DNA of 64,000 nucleotides from Elysia chlorotica (GCA_003991915.1 RQTK01000211.1:459926-523925), one strand, 5' to 3'; shown: positions 12,195 to 25,822, counted from the stretch's first letter. Translations and numbers: made by a program. Notes: generated by a model from the letters alone, not told the origin.

Positions 12195-14494
12195 TAATAA
12201 TAATAATAATAGCAGTGTTAAAAGATTTTATACAAATTATCATAAGAGTAATTATTATTATTTACGTAACTGGTGCTTTCGTTGTAACAAAAGCTTAAAG
12301 GGATATACATATTTCATTAAAATTGTAAAATACTATTCATAACATATGCAAAAATGTTAAATCCTGCATAGTTATAAAGTATATAATTCTGACATGCATA
12401 ATCTAGCCCACAGCATAATTAACACAGAGATATAGGGTGTACAATAACATAATTATAATAATAATTGAATATGTATAATTTTTGAAACATGCAAAGATTG
12501 AAATTAGTAATTGTGAATATTATAATAGAAACACGTTCGTTTAAACATTTTTTTTTTATATATTTTCTATATAGTAGGTACATAACATGCAGATAACCAG
12601 TACTGTATATTTTGTATATAACATTTCAAAAGTGGTGACTTATAATATCACATATTGTCGCATTAATTGTTTGGCAACTTCTGAACATTTTTTGCTGGTC
12701 CTCTCTTAAGTAAAAAACAAGTGCAGTCCTCTAGACCCATGTATTTTTTTTATAGCATTACACATTTTTTCTGCTTTGTTTGATCACTTTTTGATTTCCA
12801 CTAACACTGTTTATTACAACTGTTCTACATCGATTGCTGCCACTTTTCTATATATCACTTGTGGTTTCTCATCTTTTATTCATTAGTGAATGTTACTAAT
12901 TCTAACAGGTTTGCCTCAAGCAATTTCTAATAAGAAACAATGTTTTTAGGTAAAAATGTGAAATTTGTGTATCATGAAACTGAATGAAAGTCAAACGAAA
13001 TTCACAGTTTTTTAGGAATGTATCTCATTAAATAGTATCACTGGTTCTTATTTTAATGAGTTTAATGCCAAACAGCTCACAAAAAATGTGATTTTTCAAA
13101 TATTTTACGTGTGACATTTTGAATGCATTTTTATATGGATTACTCAAATAGTAGTTCACCTGAGAATTCTAAAATGTCATGACTCCAAACTGTTTTTTGA
13201 ACACTTTAGGGCATTACCACAAAATGAAATGTTTTGCTACAAAATAGAAATTGAGAGATTAATCCCATTTAAAGTTTGAATACTAAGGTGGTGGGAAAAG
13301 TTTACAAAAAATCTGAAGTTTTTTAAAGAATTCAAAGTTGTTATAAGAAGAGGATCAGATGAAGATCATGTTATGAAAAGAAAAATTAGAAAAATCACAA
13401 TGGCAATATATTGGCAATTTTATAAAATACTCACTAACAATAGTCTGAACGCTTTATTGTACTTGTATTCCAAAACATAAATTATTTCAATGACAAATTG
13501 ATTAGAGAAAAAAATAGGATAAAGAAGTATTTCAAATTAAGAACTGGCTCTTTACTTAAAATTCTGTTTAAATGTCATTACTACTGGTATGTATCGGAAT
13601 GATTACCATAAGCAGTTATAAAAAAACAAACATGGAAACTTATATCAAAGAGCAAATGTGTATGTTCCTGTATGTTTTCCTTTTTTATCTTTCTTTAATA
13701 CATTATACGTCACTACTGATCACAGAATTATATCCTCCATTTTTCTCTGCTTTTACTTCAAGTCAAGTGCTCAGACATAACCAGATTGATATTCTTTAGC
13801 AAGCCTTAAATATTTCCTAAATGAAAATTCAAAATGTGATTGTAATGTTGGTTTTCCTAGGAAGAATTTATACATACTGTTGGACATATAATTTGAGACT
13901 TCTACAGCCATTATACCAATTGATTAGCCTTTGCAATTGATTTTGAGATGGCTGTATTTGATCTGTTGAAGCCGTGAGATGACTGTGTTTGAACTATACA
14001 CTGAATAAAAAGATTGTCTGTCAATATCTCAAAATGAGACTATTGATGGTTTCGAATTGTTCAAGGTGTATTTCAATACCATGATTAGGGCAGAAAATAT
14101 TACTAGAAATGCTAAGCTTACTTAGGAATAATGCAATTATTTCACCAATCCAGCTCAATTGTCCTTCCTATTTATATAACTTTTCTTGTTGTAGACCTTT
14201 GTTGTTGTGTTTTTGCGGCTACATCTGAAAAAGTAGACCCATTTTGTGAGATTGCTGCAAAAAAATAATGTCTATTTTCTACTGGTATTTTAATAACTTT
14301 TGTTTTCTTCCGACCCTATCCAGGCCCGTGAGAAGTTGATTGAGGAGAACAAACATTTGCGCCTCAAACTGGATATGGCAAGTGATCAGATTACACTTCT
14401 AAAGTCCCACATCGGTGTCATCAGGCAAAACACTATTGCATTTATCCTGGAGCAAATGGATGCGCTTCACATGCAGCGTGATACAGAAGTATGA
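1149..14494 (+). CDS. RASGRP: Ras guanyl-releasing protein (RASGRP family), 3' part, 14 exons
   Basis: Membrane-recruited exchange factor that loads GTP on Ras/Rap in response to diacylglycerol and calcium. Exons, phases all consistent: 1149-1280, 1901-2054, 2853-3026, 3836-3952, 4377-4474, 4803-4983, 5597-5677, 6153-6254, 6815-6930, 7311-7449, 8079-8115, 8498-8590, 9048-9604, 14324-14494 (stop TGA). About 716 residues are in view. The order is end of the REM domain ([13 protein letters not shown]), CDC25/RasGEF core ([22 protein letters not shown]), two canonical EF-hand loops ([24 protein letters not shown]), one C1 domain with its His/Cys zinc ligands ([17 protein letters not shown]), a Ser/Thr/Asn-rich linker of about 200 residues, then a C-terminal coiled coil ending [13 protein letters not shown]. 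The N-terminus lies left of the window. The C-terminal coiled coil recalls RASGRP1/3 rather than RASGRP2; the exact paralogue is not resolved. Confidence 0.93.
1806..1862 (+). mobile_element. SINE 3' tail fragment with AGCGCTTTGAG motif
   Basis: AAGCGCTTTGAG, a short T/A spacer, GGGAAAGCGCTC, then AATAAATAAATATAATTATT. The two GCGCT words pair as a small hairpin. A related tail lies in reverse at about 38385-38440 and shares CTTTGAG, the GGGA element and the AAATAAATATAAT end. It resembles the hairpin and A/T-rich tail of LINE-mobilised SINEs. No head is visible. Confidence 0.5.
2219..2348 (+). repeat. (TCTT)n/(CTAT)n microsatellite
   Basis: CTTT and CTCT repeats pass into TATC tetranucleotides inside the RASGRP intron after the exon ending at 2054. 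Reading it gives the Ser/Leu/Ile/Tyr-repeat open frames, which are not genes. Confidence 0.95.
3556..3740 (-). mobile_element. SINE copy, reverse orientation, in RASGRP intron
   Basis: Read on the minus strand it has a tRNA-like head (GAGCGACTGGCTTAAGTGG), a spacer, then the core TCAGTGTCATTATAATGTAACC. That core matches GTCAGTATAATGTGACC in the copies at 48242 and 54118 with a few changes. No clear target duplication. Family membership rests on eye alignment. Confidence 0.6.
9972..10080. mobile_element. Small foldback element (MITE-like hairpin)
   Basis: Left arm 9972-10006 and right arm 10046-10080 are inverted copies of about 35 bases. They share TAGTAAGCACAAA at the outer part and TAGCTTACAAC at the inner part, with a few mismatches and a 39-base AT-rich loop. 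Size and shape fit a foldback MITE in the last RASGRP intron. No ORF and no clear target duplication. Confidence 0.65.
11708..12206. repeat. (AAT)n-(AAG)n trinucleotide array containing the gap
   Basis: AAT triplets switch to a pure AAG run up to 11801. After the gap the array resumes as pure AAT triplets to about 12206, with one AAAAT interruption. The two sides differ, so the missing part must hold at least one AAG-to-AAT change or be a join between unrelated arrays. It lies in the RASGRP intron 9605-14323. Confidence 0.95.
11802..12118. other. Assembly gap (317 N)
   Basis: Run of N inside a trinucleotide repeat. The true length is probably unknown. The two ORFs spanning it are artefacts of triplet repeats and unknown codons. 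Confidence 0.99.
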
Positions 14495-17400
14495 CATGCA
14501 GCTTTGTCATGTCTGACTCCTACCATTGCCGAATTAAGAAGCTTTGCAATAGCGGCTTTAAATCCTCTCTATTGTAGCATGTGAGACGTCGATGCTCTGA
14601 ATCAACTATTAAGAATTTCTCAAACCTCTCAGCAACTCATATGATGAGGGAAAGAAAAAAAAGAAAACTAAAGCATTGAAAACGCCTTTCTCCTGAAGGA
14701 AAGGTGCAATTTCTCACCAGGATGGTGAAATTAATTGCTTTACATGAAAGTCATTTTTAATTTGCATTTACAAAGGGTGCTGCTAAATAGACCAAGTGGT
14801 TGTGTTGTGTAGCTGAGACTTAAGTCTGACTATTGTCACTGAATAACCAAGTTTTCAACTGGAATGTGATTAATAAGGGTATTGCTGTAATATTTATTGC
14901 TTAGGCAACTTGGACATATGAAATTTGCCAAAACATCAGCAGAAAGATAAAGTGAAAGTCATAAAATCTGTACCTGTGTACCTTGAAAGTATTATTTTCA
15001 CTCTTGACAAAAATGCTTACGTTATAATTCACCACCTGTTTATTCACTGATTTCTAATTTATTAAAATTTTAAGATTAATAAAATTAGCTCAACTCATAT
15101 GATTTTCTATACATGTATATAATTTTCAATGTGATACCACGGGGTTAAAAACGCAACCGTGATTGCTTCTTCTGGACACATATTTATGACAGTTTAAATG
15201 TTCCCTTAAGTTATTTATTTACAGTTAGAGTTTGAAAAATTGCATCCAATTAGCGTAACCATGTAACTTTTTCTTCTGTTGTTGTTGTTTTTTGGTGAAT
15301 TACTGCTGGATATGAACTAAAAACTGACCCAAACTGAAACTTTAGAACTTAGGAGGCAGTGAATAAGGTTATTGAAGATTTTATAGAAATTGTTTTGACT
15401 ATAGGCTTATTATTGCTTTATCAGTAATGGTCAGACTTAGAGGTAGGCCTTAGTAATTATCAAAACCTGTACGTCGAATAATGATTACTTGACACTGAAC
15501 CTACTTTATTAGGTATTTTAATATTTAGATTATCTGTCATTGTTACTGAGATTTAACACTTTTTTTTTTAGAAATTGCAACAAAACTGAATGAAAACTGT
15601 CATTAGTGAACTTGAATTGAATTCAGAATTCAGGCATAATTTTTTTTTACTGACATCATTAAAATTAGAGACCTAAATTGGCTGATTGGTATGTGACTAT
15701 TGCATGTTTGCATTGAATTATTAATAAAAATGAGTCAGTACAATTTTAATTGCCGAATTAGCCAAGTGAGATTAAAGTCCTGTAAGGCGTATCATTTTGA
15801 AAACTTATTAAGTGGTATAGGTGTCTTTTTGTAATTATTGCAATAACAATACAAAATGAAATAAGTCTTTATTTGTTTAGAGGAAAAATTACTCGTCATT
15901 TTTACACGACTGACATGATCTGACTGATGGTTATTTTTTGGTGAGGGAGGGCGGGGGTGTATATCTTAAAGTGTTTCTACTGACTAAACAATTGTTCACC
16001 CCCTTCATAAGCATGCATTACCTCACCAGTGACTGTATTAGCTTATTGAAATAGGAAATGGTGCACTAAATGTACCATCTCTGGATGGTGCAAAAAGGCA
16101 ATAAAACTTGACAGAGACCTGCTTATGTGATGAGAAGTTACAAATGCAGAAAAATATGTTCTTATAAGTGCAATATGCTTCTTTCAGTCATCTTTTGTTT
16201 TACTCAATTTGCAGAAAGAACAAGAAATGCTTTTTTCTTCATAAATTTTACGCCTTTTCCTGATAATGTATGAATTCTTTTTATTCAAGGGTAAAATGTT
16301 TAAAGAAAGTCAAACCTCCTTGAAATTTGTTCTTTGATACCAATATTTACAGATCGTTCAAGTTAGCTATTTCATAATTCATTGACTTATCAAGTCATGT
16401 AAGTTATCGACTGACAGATGTGTTATAAAAGATTGAACAAAACATTTTGTTTGTTTGTTTTTGCAGGACAAAGGATATCTATGCTCATATCTTTTCTTGT
16501 TTCCAGAGGGTTCAGTTAAGAGGTGGAAAATTAAGCAGCAAAAAAAAAAAATTGTTTGCCTTTTTTTTAGTTACAGTTATCTATTATTAAATATTTTTTT
16601 TTAGTTACTGTGTTCTATTATTAAATAATATAAACTCTCATTGTTTGCATATTTAGAAACATAGGGTTTTTTCACTACTGTTTTAGTTTTGTATATTAAG
16701 AGTTAAAAACAAAAATCAGTCTGGTTACATATATTGTATTTCAAATCAAGTGTGTTACGCTCAACTCTTTGTAGTTAAAAATTTTTAAACCAGGAAATTT
16801 AAAAAGTTTGTGGATTTAAAAAAGTGTTAAAATCAAATAGGAGGGAGGAGAAAGAAACAATACATTCTTTTCATGATATATTATGTGTAACAATTCTCTG
16901 CAAAATGAAATTTGCTTTTATTTTACTCTTACCTGTGATACGTTTTGTCAATATTGTTTCACTTTATTGGACATACATGTACATAGTTTTTATATTATTT
17001 TAATTAGTTCTGAAGTTTAAATTGATCTGCTAAGGAGATCCATATTTTAGATCTGCTGTTCTTCAAGAAATCTTTCTTGAAGTAAATTGTTTTATAACCT
17101 TTCACTTGACATGTGACATGAAAAAAGAAACCTGCATGTTTATGTTTTAATTCTTGTTTTAAAACAGGCAAAGGCTTCATTGAAGTATATTGAACTTTAG
17201 TCTTTACCCAAAAGTAATTAATCATGTATTTCTATAAAGGTTTTATTAATTCTTTCTCCCATTTCAATTTTTAAAATTGATATTGATCATGTCTGAATTC
17301 TTTCAAATACCCAGTATTTTACTTAGACACAGAACATACAATAACTCAATAGCTCTGTAAGTCAAATTATTAAGTTTACAATTCTCTTTTCACTGAAAGA

Positions 17401-20400
17401 TCGAAATGATTTTACCATTGTCATACATTTATAAAGGATTGCTTTAGATATGGAGATATGGACATTAATACAATTGGCCTTTCTTGTAAAGGGGATAGAT
17501 ACATCTATAGTGTTTTATTCAGAAGAGTGATTTAAAATCGTCCAGCTGTATGTTGTGAAAATGTTCATGAGAGAATTTAATTAATAAATTATTGTGAACT
17601 TTTGATACATGTTGACATTTCTAATCTAAGTCAATACAGGCACTTAAATAATTTTTTAAGGCATTGCACACTTTGGATTCTATTCAAATCGAGCATTTTG
17701 AAATTATAGTGAAGAAAAGGGATTGTTTGCAGCTTACTTTTATAATGTAAGCCTATTCATTGCCGTGATAGCTGTGTAAAATAATGTGAATGTGCCATTC
17801 CCTCACCAAAGAGAGCAGTTTGAAAAATAAAAAGTTATGTCCTATTTGGAAAAGAAAACAATACACAACTTTTAGTTTTAACTCCTATATTTACGCTGAT
17901 TCAATGTTTAACTGAATACTGAATAGTTTTTATATTTCTTGGTATAACATTACAGTTGCATTGTCTTTACTCATGTTATTTCTAAATGGCAAAAGGCAAA
18001 CTGAAACATTCCAAATCCTAGGATTATAAAAGCTAGAGTCGTAAAAAAAAAAAAAAAATTGTGATCATTACTGAAAAACTTTACTGGGTATTTTTTATTA
18101 TTGTTTGTGTGTATATGTGATTTGAACGTTAACTTGTTCTGTGTTAACTCAGTTAGCAGCATTATACAAATGAGAGATAACTCTGCCAAAGAAAATTTCA
18201 CTGGTGCATTATTTTGACTTTAATTCTATCTTGTGAGTTTTTGTTTCTTTTTCTGAATCAGTTTTAAGTTTGTTGGATTTGTGTTTCATATATATCTATT
18301 TAATTGAAACAAAAAATTCAAAAAAAAAACAATATTTCTAATATAAATAGGGCCTATGTAATAAATGGAGCCCTTAAAGAATAATGCTTAAGTGAAATAT
18401 CTTTCGAAAAAAAAAATTATCCCTTTTAACAAAAGAAAAAATGAACACAGTGAGTATACAAAAGACTATCCTACAAATAATTTTGTCTTCAGTTATTCAC
18501 AATGAGTATGTATTAATTATAACCTACTTAAATTAGAAACATGTATTTAGATATTATTCAAGGCTATTGATATTTTATACCTTTTTTTTTTAAATAATAT
18601 TTCTTTATTTTCTGACAACTTGTCATGTCATGTTGTGTATAATTACTTCATTTAAAACATACTCGTATAAATGTCCTTATGTCATATTTTCTAGTTATCA
18701 AACAAAATTATCTTTTCTATTTGTATGTAAGCATGTTGGGCAATACTATAGTAATATGACAAATTTTTTATGTTTTTTTTTGTTTATTTGTTGTTGTTTT
18801 TTTTAAATAAAAACCAAAGCAATTTAAGTACATGTAGTTGATTAGAAGTTTCATTCTTTTAACCTTTTTTTCTTGCTCTTACTGCATCTCTCAAGCTCGA
18901 TACAAAGATCTTCCACTTTTACAAGGCATACTTTTGCTCTTGCTTTTAAGATCGATTTTTTCTGCTGTAAAATCTCAGGTTACATTTGATACTGGTTTTG
19001 AAATATATATCCAATGAGTCAAATGAACATTTTTTTTCGATTAAGAGGTTAATGTTATAGTTCTACAACTTTATAATTTTTTTTTTATTTGAATGACAAG
19101 TTTACTGATGGTGGGATCCTATCCCATAGTTAGTATACTTTTCTGCAAAAGTGTTGGATCTTCAATTTTTTCATTGTTGCGTTCTTTCAATTACAAACCA
19201 ACTCATAGTCATAAGATACCATAGGTATCGGGACTGCAGTGGTCTTTGCATATTTAGCAAAATAACCAAGCACAACTTAATCATGTGTCTAGGCACTCTA
19301 TCTAGGGATGCATGTACATGTATATTACATACTTATGTACACTACTAAATGAATAATTATTATATTTTTTAAAATCCCAAACATGCTTAAAAGTACAAAA
19401 TGTAAAAGCATTTTCTGTAAATCAGGATGAGAAATCACTAGCCCTGGGTTTTGTCGAGTATGTATAGGGTGATATAAAACATCTTTTACAAAGAATTTTA
19501 CAACTATGTTCTTTGTGATCTGAACAGATTGTGACGCATATAAATGTATTCGTTTTTTATAAAAACTGTAAATTTAAATACATGTTTTTGTCTCTATATA
19601 GAAAACAAGGTATTTAATTTTTTTTTTACATGGGCGCAGTATGGAATTGTTATTGAATATATGAATATATTTAATTAATCATTAATTCTTAAAAGTCATT
19701 CAATTGATCCAAGACCACACAAATATATTGTGAACAGGCCCTAAGTCTGACGCCTTGACAAGTTAACATGCTGCAACATAGAGACTGCGAGGTTACCAAA
19801 ACTGTCTCAGCTGGTCACATTAAACTGACTCTGGCCTAACCAATTGTACTCGAATCACGTACAACCTGTGACAGAAGCCAACGCTCTGCCGCTACCCCCC
19901 ACCCCCCATAAATGTGTCATCTTTAAAAAATATATATTGAAACTAAGTATCTGACCAAGGAAATCAAAATATGTTAATTTGGGTCATTTTGGTGGGAAGT
20001 CTTATCATTATCCTGGGATATGTTATCATCTTAAGATAAGATAAACTTTATCCACAACAGAAATCATACCCGCAACATTTCTATTCAGTAGTGGATTTAA
20101 CATTAAAATATCCATTGTTCTTATCTGCTTGCTGTCTCTTTGTAAATAGAGCTACTGTGAATAAAATTCTGTTGCGAAAACTATTATAAGATACGATGTA
20201 TTCCTGTCTTAGATATTGTATTATATAATGTTTTATGTTGGTTCCTATTTCCATTGTGCCAGGCGACATGGGCCCTCACAATTTGTTTATTCACACGGGT
20301 ATACATCTGCAGAAAATGAAATAGCAATAAAAACAGTTGGAGATTTCTTTTAGCATGCTTGACTGTGTGGCCCAATTCAATCATTATACACTTATTACTA

Positions 20401-22138
20401 TTTAATGTCTATTTCAATGGGCCAAACTGCTTAGTGGTGAGGCTGGCCACCACAGTTAAGTCAATCTCTTGTTGCTGATCAATGGACTATAATTCTTCTT
20501 GTATGTGTGTATGTGCTTGTATTATATGAAATATACTGTATTAAAATATACGATAAAATATTGATTCCTGTACACGTTTTGGATATCTGAAAAATTGTTT
20601 ACAGTTAAAAAACAAAAGAAAAGTAGATTACCCCCTACAAAGCCTCAATAAAACTAAATTCACCAGCATAAGTAGTGGTTTAGTATTTCTTATGTTCTTT
20701 TGAGCGCGTGTGTGGGTGATGGGGGGGGAGAATTCTTTATCCAAGCAAATGCAATCAAACAATCATCAACTCTAAAGGTTTGAATCTCAGGGATTTGTTT
20801 GAACACTTTATTTTCAAATCAATAGCATTAATCATGAGTAAACAATATGTTGCATTCATCATACAAATACTTTCTTTACACGCAAAACTACTACTACTAG
20901 TACTACATTAACATTGAATTTATGAAGGGAATACATGTATTAAATCCTTAAAGAAAATTAAGCCACTACATATTATTTATAGAAATCTATTCAACTTTTG
21001 TTTGTTTTCAGTCACATCAAATGCATATATGCAATAGCTAACTTCTAGCTCTTAGTAATTGTTCTGGTAAGAAGAGATAAAAACAAATATATTGAGTGTA
21101 TTCAAATTAAAATATACCCATACATATTGGAATGTCACATCATTTCACTTATAAATTTGTGTAGGTCTGAAGAAATATTTTGATTCTTTAAAACTCTTAA
21201 GAAAGAAAAGCATACAGCAAGCTAAGCATGATAGAAAGAAGAACAGGAATAGAAATACTAGGGTTGTTACAATGGTGCATATGATATTTTAGATATAGAC
21301 ACACACAAAATTAATTATAAAAGTATAGATGACAAGATCAAATACTGATACTCTGCGGAACGATTGGTAGATCCAAACCAATGACAATTAGAGATAAGAG
21401 CTCTGGAATATATCCCCTGAAATTATTCAGGTGGGGACAAATGTTAGAAAAAAAAATGAAAATAATTTTGACAAAATGAAGTTTTCAGTACTTGGTGATA
21501 AAGGAATTTTCAACTATAAAAAAACCCCAAAGTATTTGTAATTGCATCAGAGTTTTAAAGGGAAAAAAGAATAACGTTGATTACCACCAGCAACACCTAC
21601 CATGATTCTATTGGCACCAATGTTGTGAATTTTTTTTTTTAAGATGGTGCGGGAAAGCTGATTGTTTTTTTATTTTATTTTGTATTTCTTGTGGGAGTTA
21701 TGGGTCTTATAAAAATATAAAATGGAGCAAACACAATGATAAGCTGTGAAAATTTGTTAGAGCATAGGACAAAACCATTGCATTACAAGCAAATTCTGTG
21801 AAAATTTAAATGTTCTTCAAGTGTAGCTGGATCATAAAAATTAGAAAACAGGTTTACATTATCATAAATAGTTTTAGAAAAGCAATCTATTCTTGTACAG
21901 TAACATTAACACTGTTTTTCCTCATCCATTTCCTACAAAAGCTAGCTAGCGTTATAAAAATACTGCAACATTTATCACAATAATATAGGATCTGATAAAA
22001 TGAAAAGTTGCTACACAGTCAGATGGTGATATCAACTGTTCCTGAAGTTTAATAGCTAACATTTAAACTCCATCTTACTGCGGAAAGGATTATCCATTAT
22101 ATATACAAATTTATTGCACAAGCTATACATATTTAGGG
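14495..22138. other. RASGRP 3' UTR and intergenic region; no gene seen
   Basis: AT-rich sequence with many homopolymer runs. The first part should be RASGRP 3' UTR; several AATAAA words occur (for example near 15068, 15722 and 16100) but none stands out. The last part, about 20800-22138, is probably the AP2S1 3' UTR on the minus strand: a CACTTTATTTTC near 20803 reads as GAAAATAAAGTG in reverse. One SINE copy lies at 19705-19905. All open frames are short, A/T-biased and unlike known proteins. Confidence 0.55.
19705..19905 (-). mobile_element. SINE copy, reverse orientation, intergenic
   Basis: On the minus strand: tRNA-like head with an A-box-like GGTAGCGGCAGAGCG, then TTGGTTAGGCCAGAGTCAG, the core TTTAATGTGACCAGCTGAGACAG, then GTTGCAGCATGTTAACTTGTC and GGGCCTGTTCACAATATA. 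These blocks line up in the same order with the copy at 48242-48404 (GTGACCGGCTGAGACA, GGCAGCACATAAAATTGTC, GGGGCTTGTCCACAATATAG). It is the best internal match for defining the family body. Confidence 0.72.
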
Positions 22139-25100
22139 CTATTCTAACGATCCCAGCATCAGTAACTGTTTTAGCACTTTGGTTTGACTTGTTTCTCGAA
22201 TCTCCCCAGCCAGAAACATTTCATCTACTACTGTGTATACCTGAGAATGAAAAAGTAGGGGGGGGGGGGGGAGCTTAAAATATAACTTGTATTGAAGGAT
22301 CACATGTTCAATATATTTATCTTGTTTATTGCATAATACATCAATATTTTGAGATATGTACATTTCCATTAATTAAAAAAAGGTGGAAATGAGACCCCCT
22401 CTTTTGATCAGCCTGGCTTGTTTTTTTTTTACAACTAAATTGATAAAATTTATTAAGATAGTTTGCTGCTTATGTTCTTAATGAATGAAAATAATTCAAA
22501 TAAACTTGTATTCAGATTGTAGCAGCTCATTCATATTTGTTATCTAGATAAATTAATTATCCTCAATATATTTCACAGATTCAGAACTTTAAATCAAATC
22601 AAATTATTCACTTCCTTGTTCAAATAATAAAGGGAAACACTACACATTATGAGGCAAAGTTGGTACCCATATTTTACTGAGACACAATGGAATTTTAGTC
22701 ACCAAGTTCACTGAAGCCCTAGACCATTTTAAACTATAGCGTGTCAATCTGAGAATATACTTTAAAGATAATTATCCCTTGCAGATAAATCTGGTGTAGG
22801 ACAGTTCAGCCTAAGCAGCAAAAAGTTTTTTTTTTAACTTTTTCTACATGTAGGATTGTTTTCCTCCACAAAGACAACACATGCAAATAAATGTCATTCT
22901 CTCCCAATGAATGGGAATTTTGGAATGATATCATCCGTCTTGATATATCCAAATTTTTTTCAAAGAAAGGCCATTTCCCATACACAAAAAAGGTAAAATC
23001 AGCTGATTGGAAATATAGAAACTAGGGATCCAATACTTAAAATAGCGTTGTATTTAATTATAGCGCAGTAATAACTATATTTTTATAAAACTATGCATTT
23101 CAAATGAAAGTAGTATGCAATGAAATCATTTGTAAAGTACACATATTTTACTCTTAAATCATAATTCGACCCACCTTGTAAAAATTGAAAACCAGATCAA
23201 GTTCACACACATTGTGGAAATATTCATTGAGCACCTCCACAAAGTTATGTATGGCTTCTAAGTAGACCAAGTTGTTGTCATTCACATCGACACAGATGCA
23301 GAAGTAAAGACCAGCGTACCGTCTATACACAATTTTAAAATTGCGGAACTGAGGATATTAAAAATAAAAAAAAGAGAAAAAACAATGTTTACACCTTCAT
23401 GTAATAAGTATGAAGACATTCACATAAAATTTATGATAGTTATTAAAGATCAGGTAAACAAAATATGCTATCATTATTCTTAATTTCAAGCAATAACATA
23501 ATATTACCACTTAAGCACTGACAAAATGTGAAGTACATATGTACTTTTTAATTTTAAAAATGAGTAATTGTTGATAATTCATAAGTTTTAACCTTGCCTT
23601 TTAAATGGATTACAGTTGCCATGTCAACCATCTGCAAAGGCGACCACTTTTCACTGACCCCCTTGCATTTTTCCACTATTTTGTTACTGTCTACCGCAAC
23701 CACCTGCTCAACGCAACTGTGTACAAATTTATGATAAGCCCAAAACAGAAATAATCTTGTGCAATGTGTGATCAGAGAAGAAATTTTGCAGAAATAACGA
23801 AACAACAAGGGGGGGAGGGAGAAATGTGTGCTGGTAATGTAGACACTGTGTCAAGGTACAGTTCGAGCAACCAAAGAAAGCAAGAGTGGGGTAGGGGTCG
23901 AAGGAATGGTCGAGCCACAGTTTATAGATTTAATCTCCCTTTTCTGTGGTCCATTCTCAAAATGCAGGCAGTGTCTTTCTTCAAGGGCTGTCCTGTGTTA
24001 GTTAGCGTATGAAGATAGGTGTGGTCAGGAGGAAAACTTTTTTTTTATACAGAGATTTTCAGCTCAAATGGAAAGTGAAGGAAATGGGAAAGAGAGGGAG
24101 AAGATAAGTTAAAACAAAAAGGACTAGAAAATGAAAGACGGACAGAAAGAAAAAAAAGATGAGTCAGAGCAGAAAGAGAGAGAGAGAGAGAGAGTGTGAC
24201 ACACACATACACACACATGGACAGACATACAGAGAGACATATATCTAGATCTAGACCCACATGTTAGGCTGATCAAAACCGCTCTAATCGAATAGGCCTT
24301 TGGAATGCTATAGAATAGCAAAAGTCAAGTGATTACAAAGTAATAACTATATTTTTATAAAACTATGCATTTCAAATGAAAGTAGTATGCATTGAAATCG
24401 TTTGTAAAGTACACATATTTTATTCTTAAATCATTATTCGACCCACCTTGTAAAAATTGAAAACCAGATCAAGTTCACACACATTGTGGAAATATTCATT
24501 GAGCACCTCCACAAAGTTATGTATGGCTTCTAAGTAGACCAAGTTGTTGTCATTCACATCGACACAGATGCAGAAGTAAAGGCCAGCGTACCGTCTATAC
24601 ACAATTTTAAAATTGCGGAACTGAGGATATTAAAAATAAAAAAAAAAGAGAAAAAACAATGTTTACACCTTCAGGTAATAAGTATGAAGACATTCACATC
24701 AGTTTTTATGATAGTTATTAAAGATCAGGTAAACAAAATAATTTTATGCTATCATTATTCTTAATTTCAAGCAATAACATAATATTACCGCTTAAGCACT
24801 GACAAAATGTGAAGTATTTTTTCATTTTAAAAATGTGCAATTGTTGATAATTCATAAGTTTTAGTCTTGCCTTTTAAATGGATTACAGTTGTCATGTCAA
24901 CCACCTGTAATGGCGACCACTTTTCACTGACCCCCTTGCATTTTTCCACTATTTTGTTACTGTCTACCGCAACCACCTGCTCAACGTAACTGTGTGCAAA
25001 TTTATGATAAGTCCAAAACAGAAATAATCCTGTCCACTGTGTGATCTGAGAAGAAATTTTGCAGAAATAACGAAACAACAAGGGGGGAGGGAGAAATGTG

Positions 25101-25822
25101 TGCTGGTACTGTACCACCTGTTTGAGTAACCAAAGTAAGCAAGAGTAGGGTAGGATTCGAAGGAATGGTAGGGCCACAGTTTGTAGAGTTAATCTTTTCT
25201 GTGGTCCACTCGCAAAGTGCAGGCAGTGAAGAGAATGTAAGCTCAAGTGGAAAGTTAAGGAAATGGGAAAAAGAGGGAGAAGATAAGTTAGAACAAAAAG
25301 GACTAGAAAAAGAAAGACGAACAGAAAGAAAAAAAAGATGAGTGAGAGTCAGAAGAGAGAGAGAGAGCGATACGACACACACATACACACACATGGACAG
25401 ACATACAGAGAGACATATATCTAGATCTAGACCCACATGTTAGGCTGATCAAAACCGCTCTAATCGAATAGGCCTTTGGAATGCTATAGAATAGCAAAAG
25501 TCAAGTGATTACAATTAAATTTTAAAATATATAGAAACAGATCAGATCTAATTCTTTTCATTTTTGTTAATTGCAATGGACACACATTGACTTTGGATAC
25601 AACTACCGACCATTAGAAGCTGTTAGTTTGGTAATTCAAAAGGGGTTCTTTTTTAGTAACCCTGGTACTCGCATACACAGCCGTAGGAAAAAGTTGCATG
25701 TACTTAGTTGACTTTTCTTGTCCACCTGTCCATGGCGACCGCTTTTTTCTAGCAACTTTGGTGGTCGCCATGAGCAGGTGTATTTCTAGGTCAAATTATT
25801 TAGATGTTGGAGGGATATAAAA

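Noticed and set aside
11581-12342. Open frames of about 200 codons across the gap
   Set aside because: Made of triplet repeats and unknown bases only.
23554-25436. Minus-strand open frames of 84, 139 and 144 codons inside both AP2S1 duplication units
   Set aside because: They overlap intron sequence, the two copies differ mostly by amino-acid-changing substitutions, the frames overlap each other, and they look like no known family.
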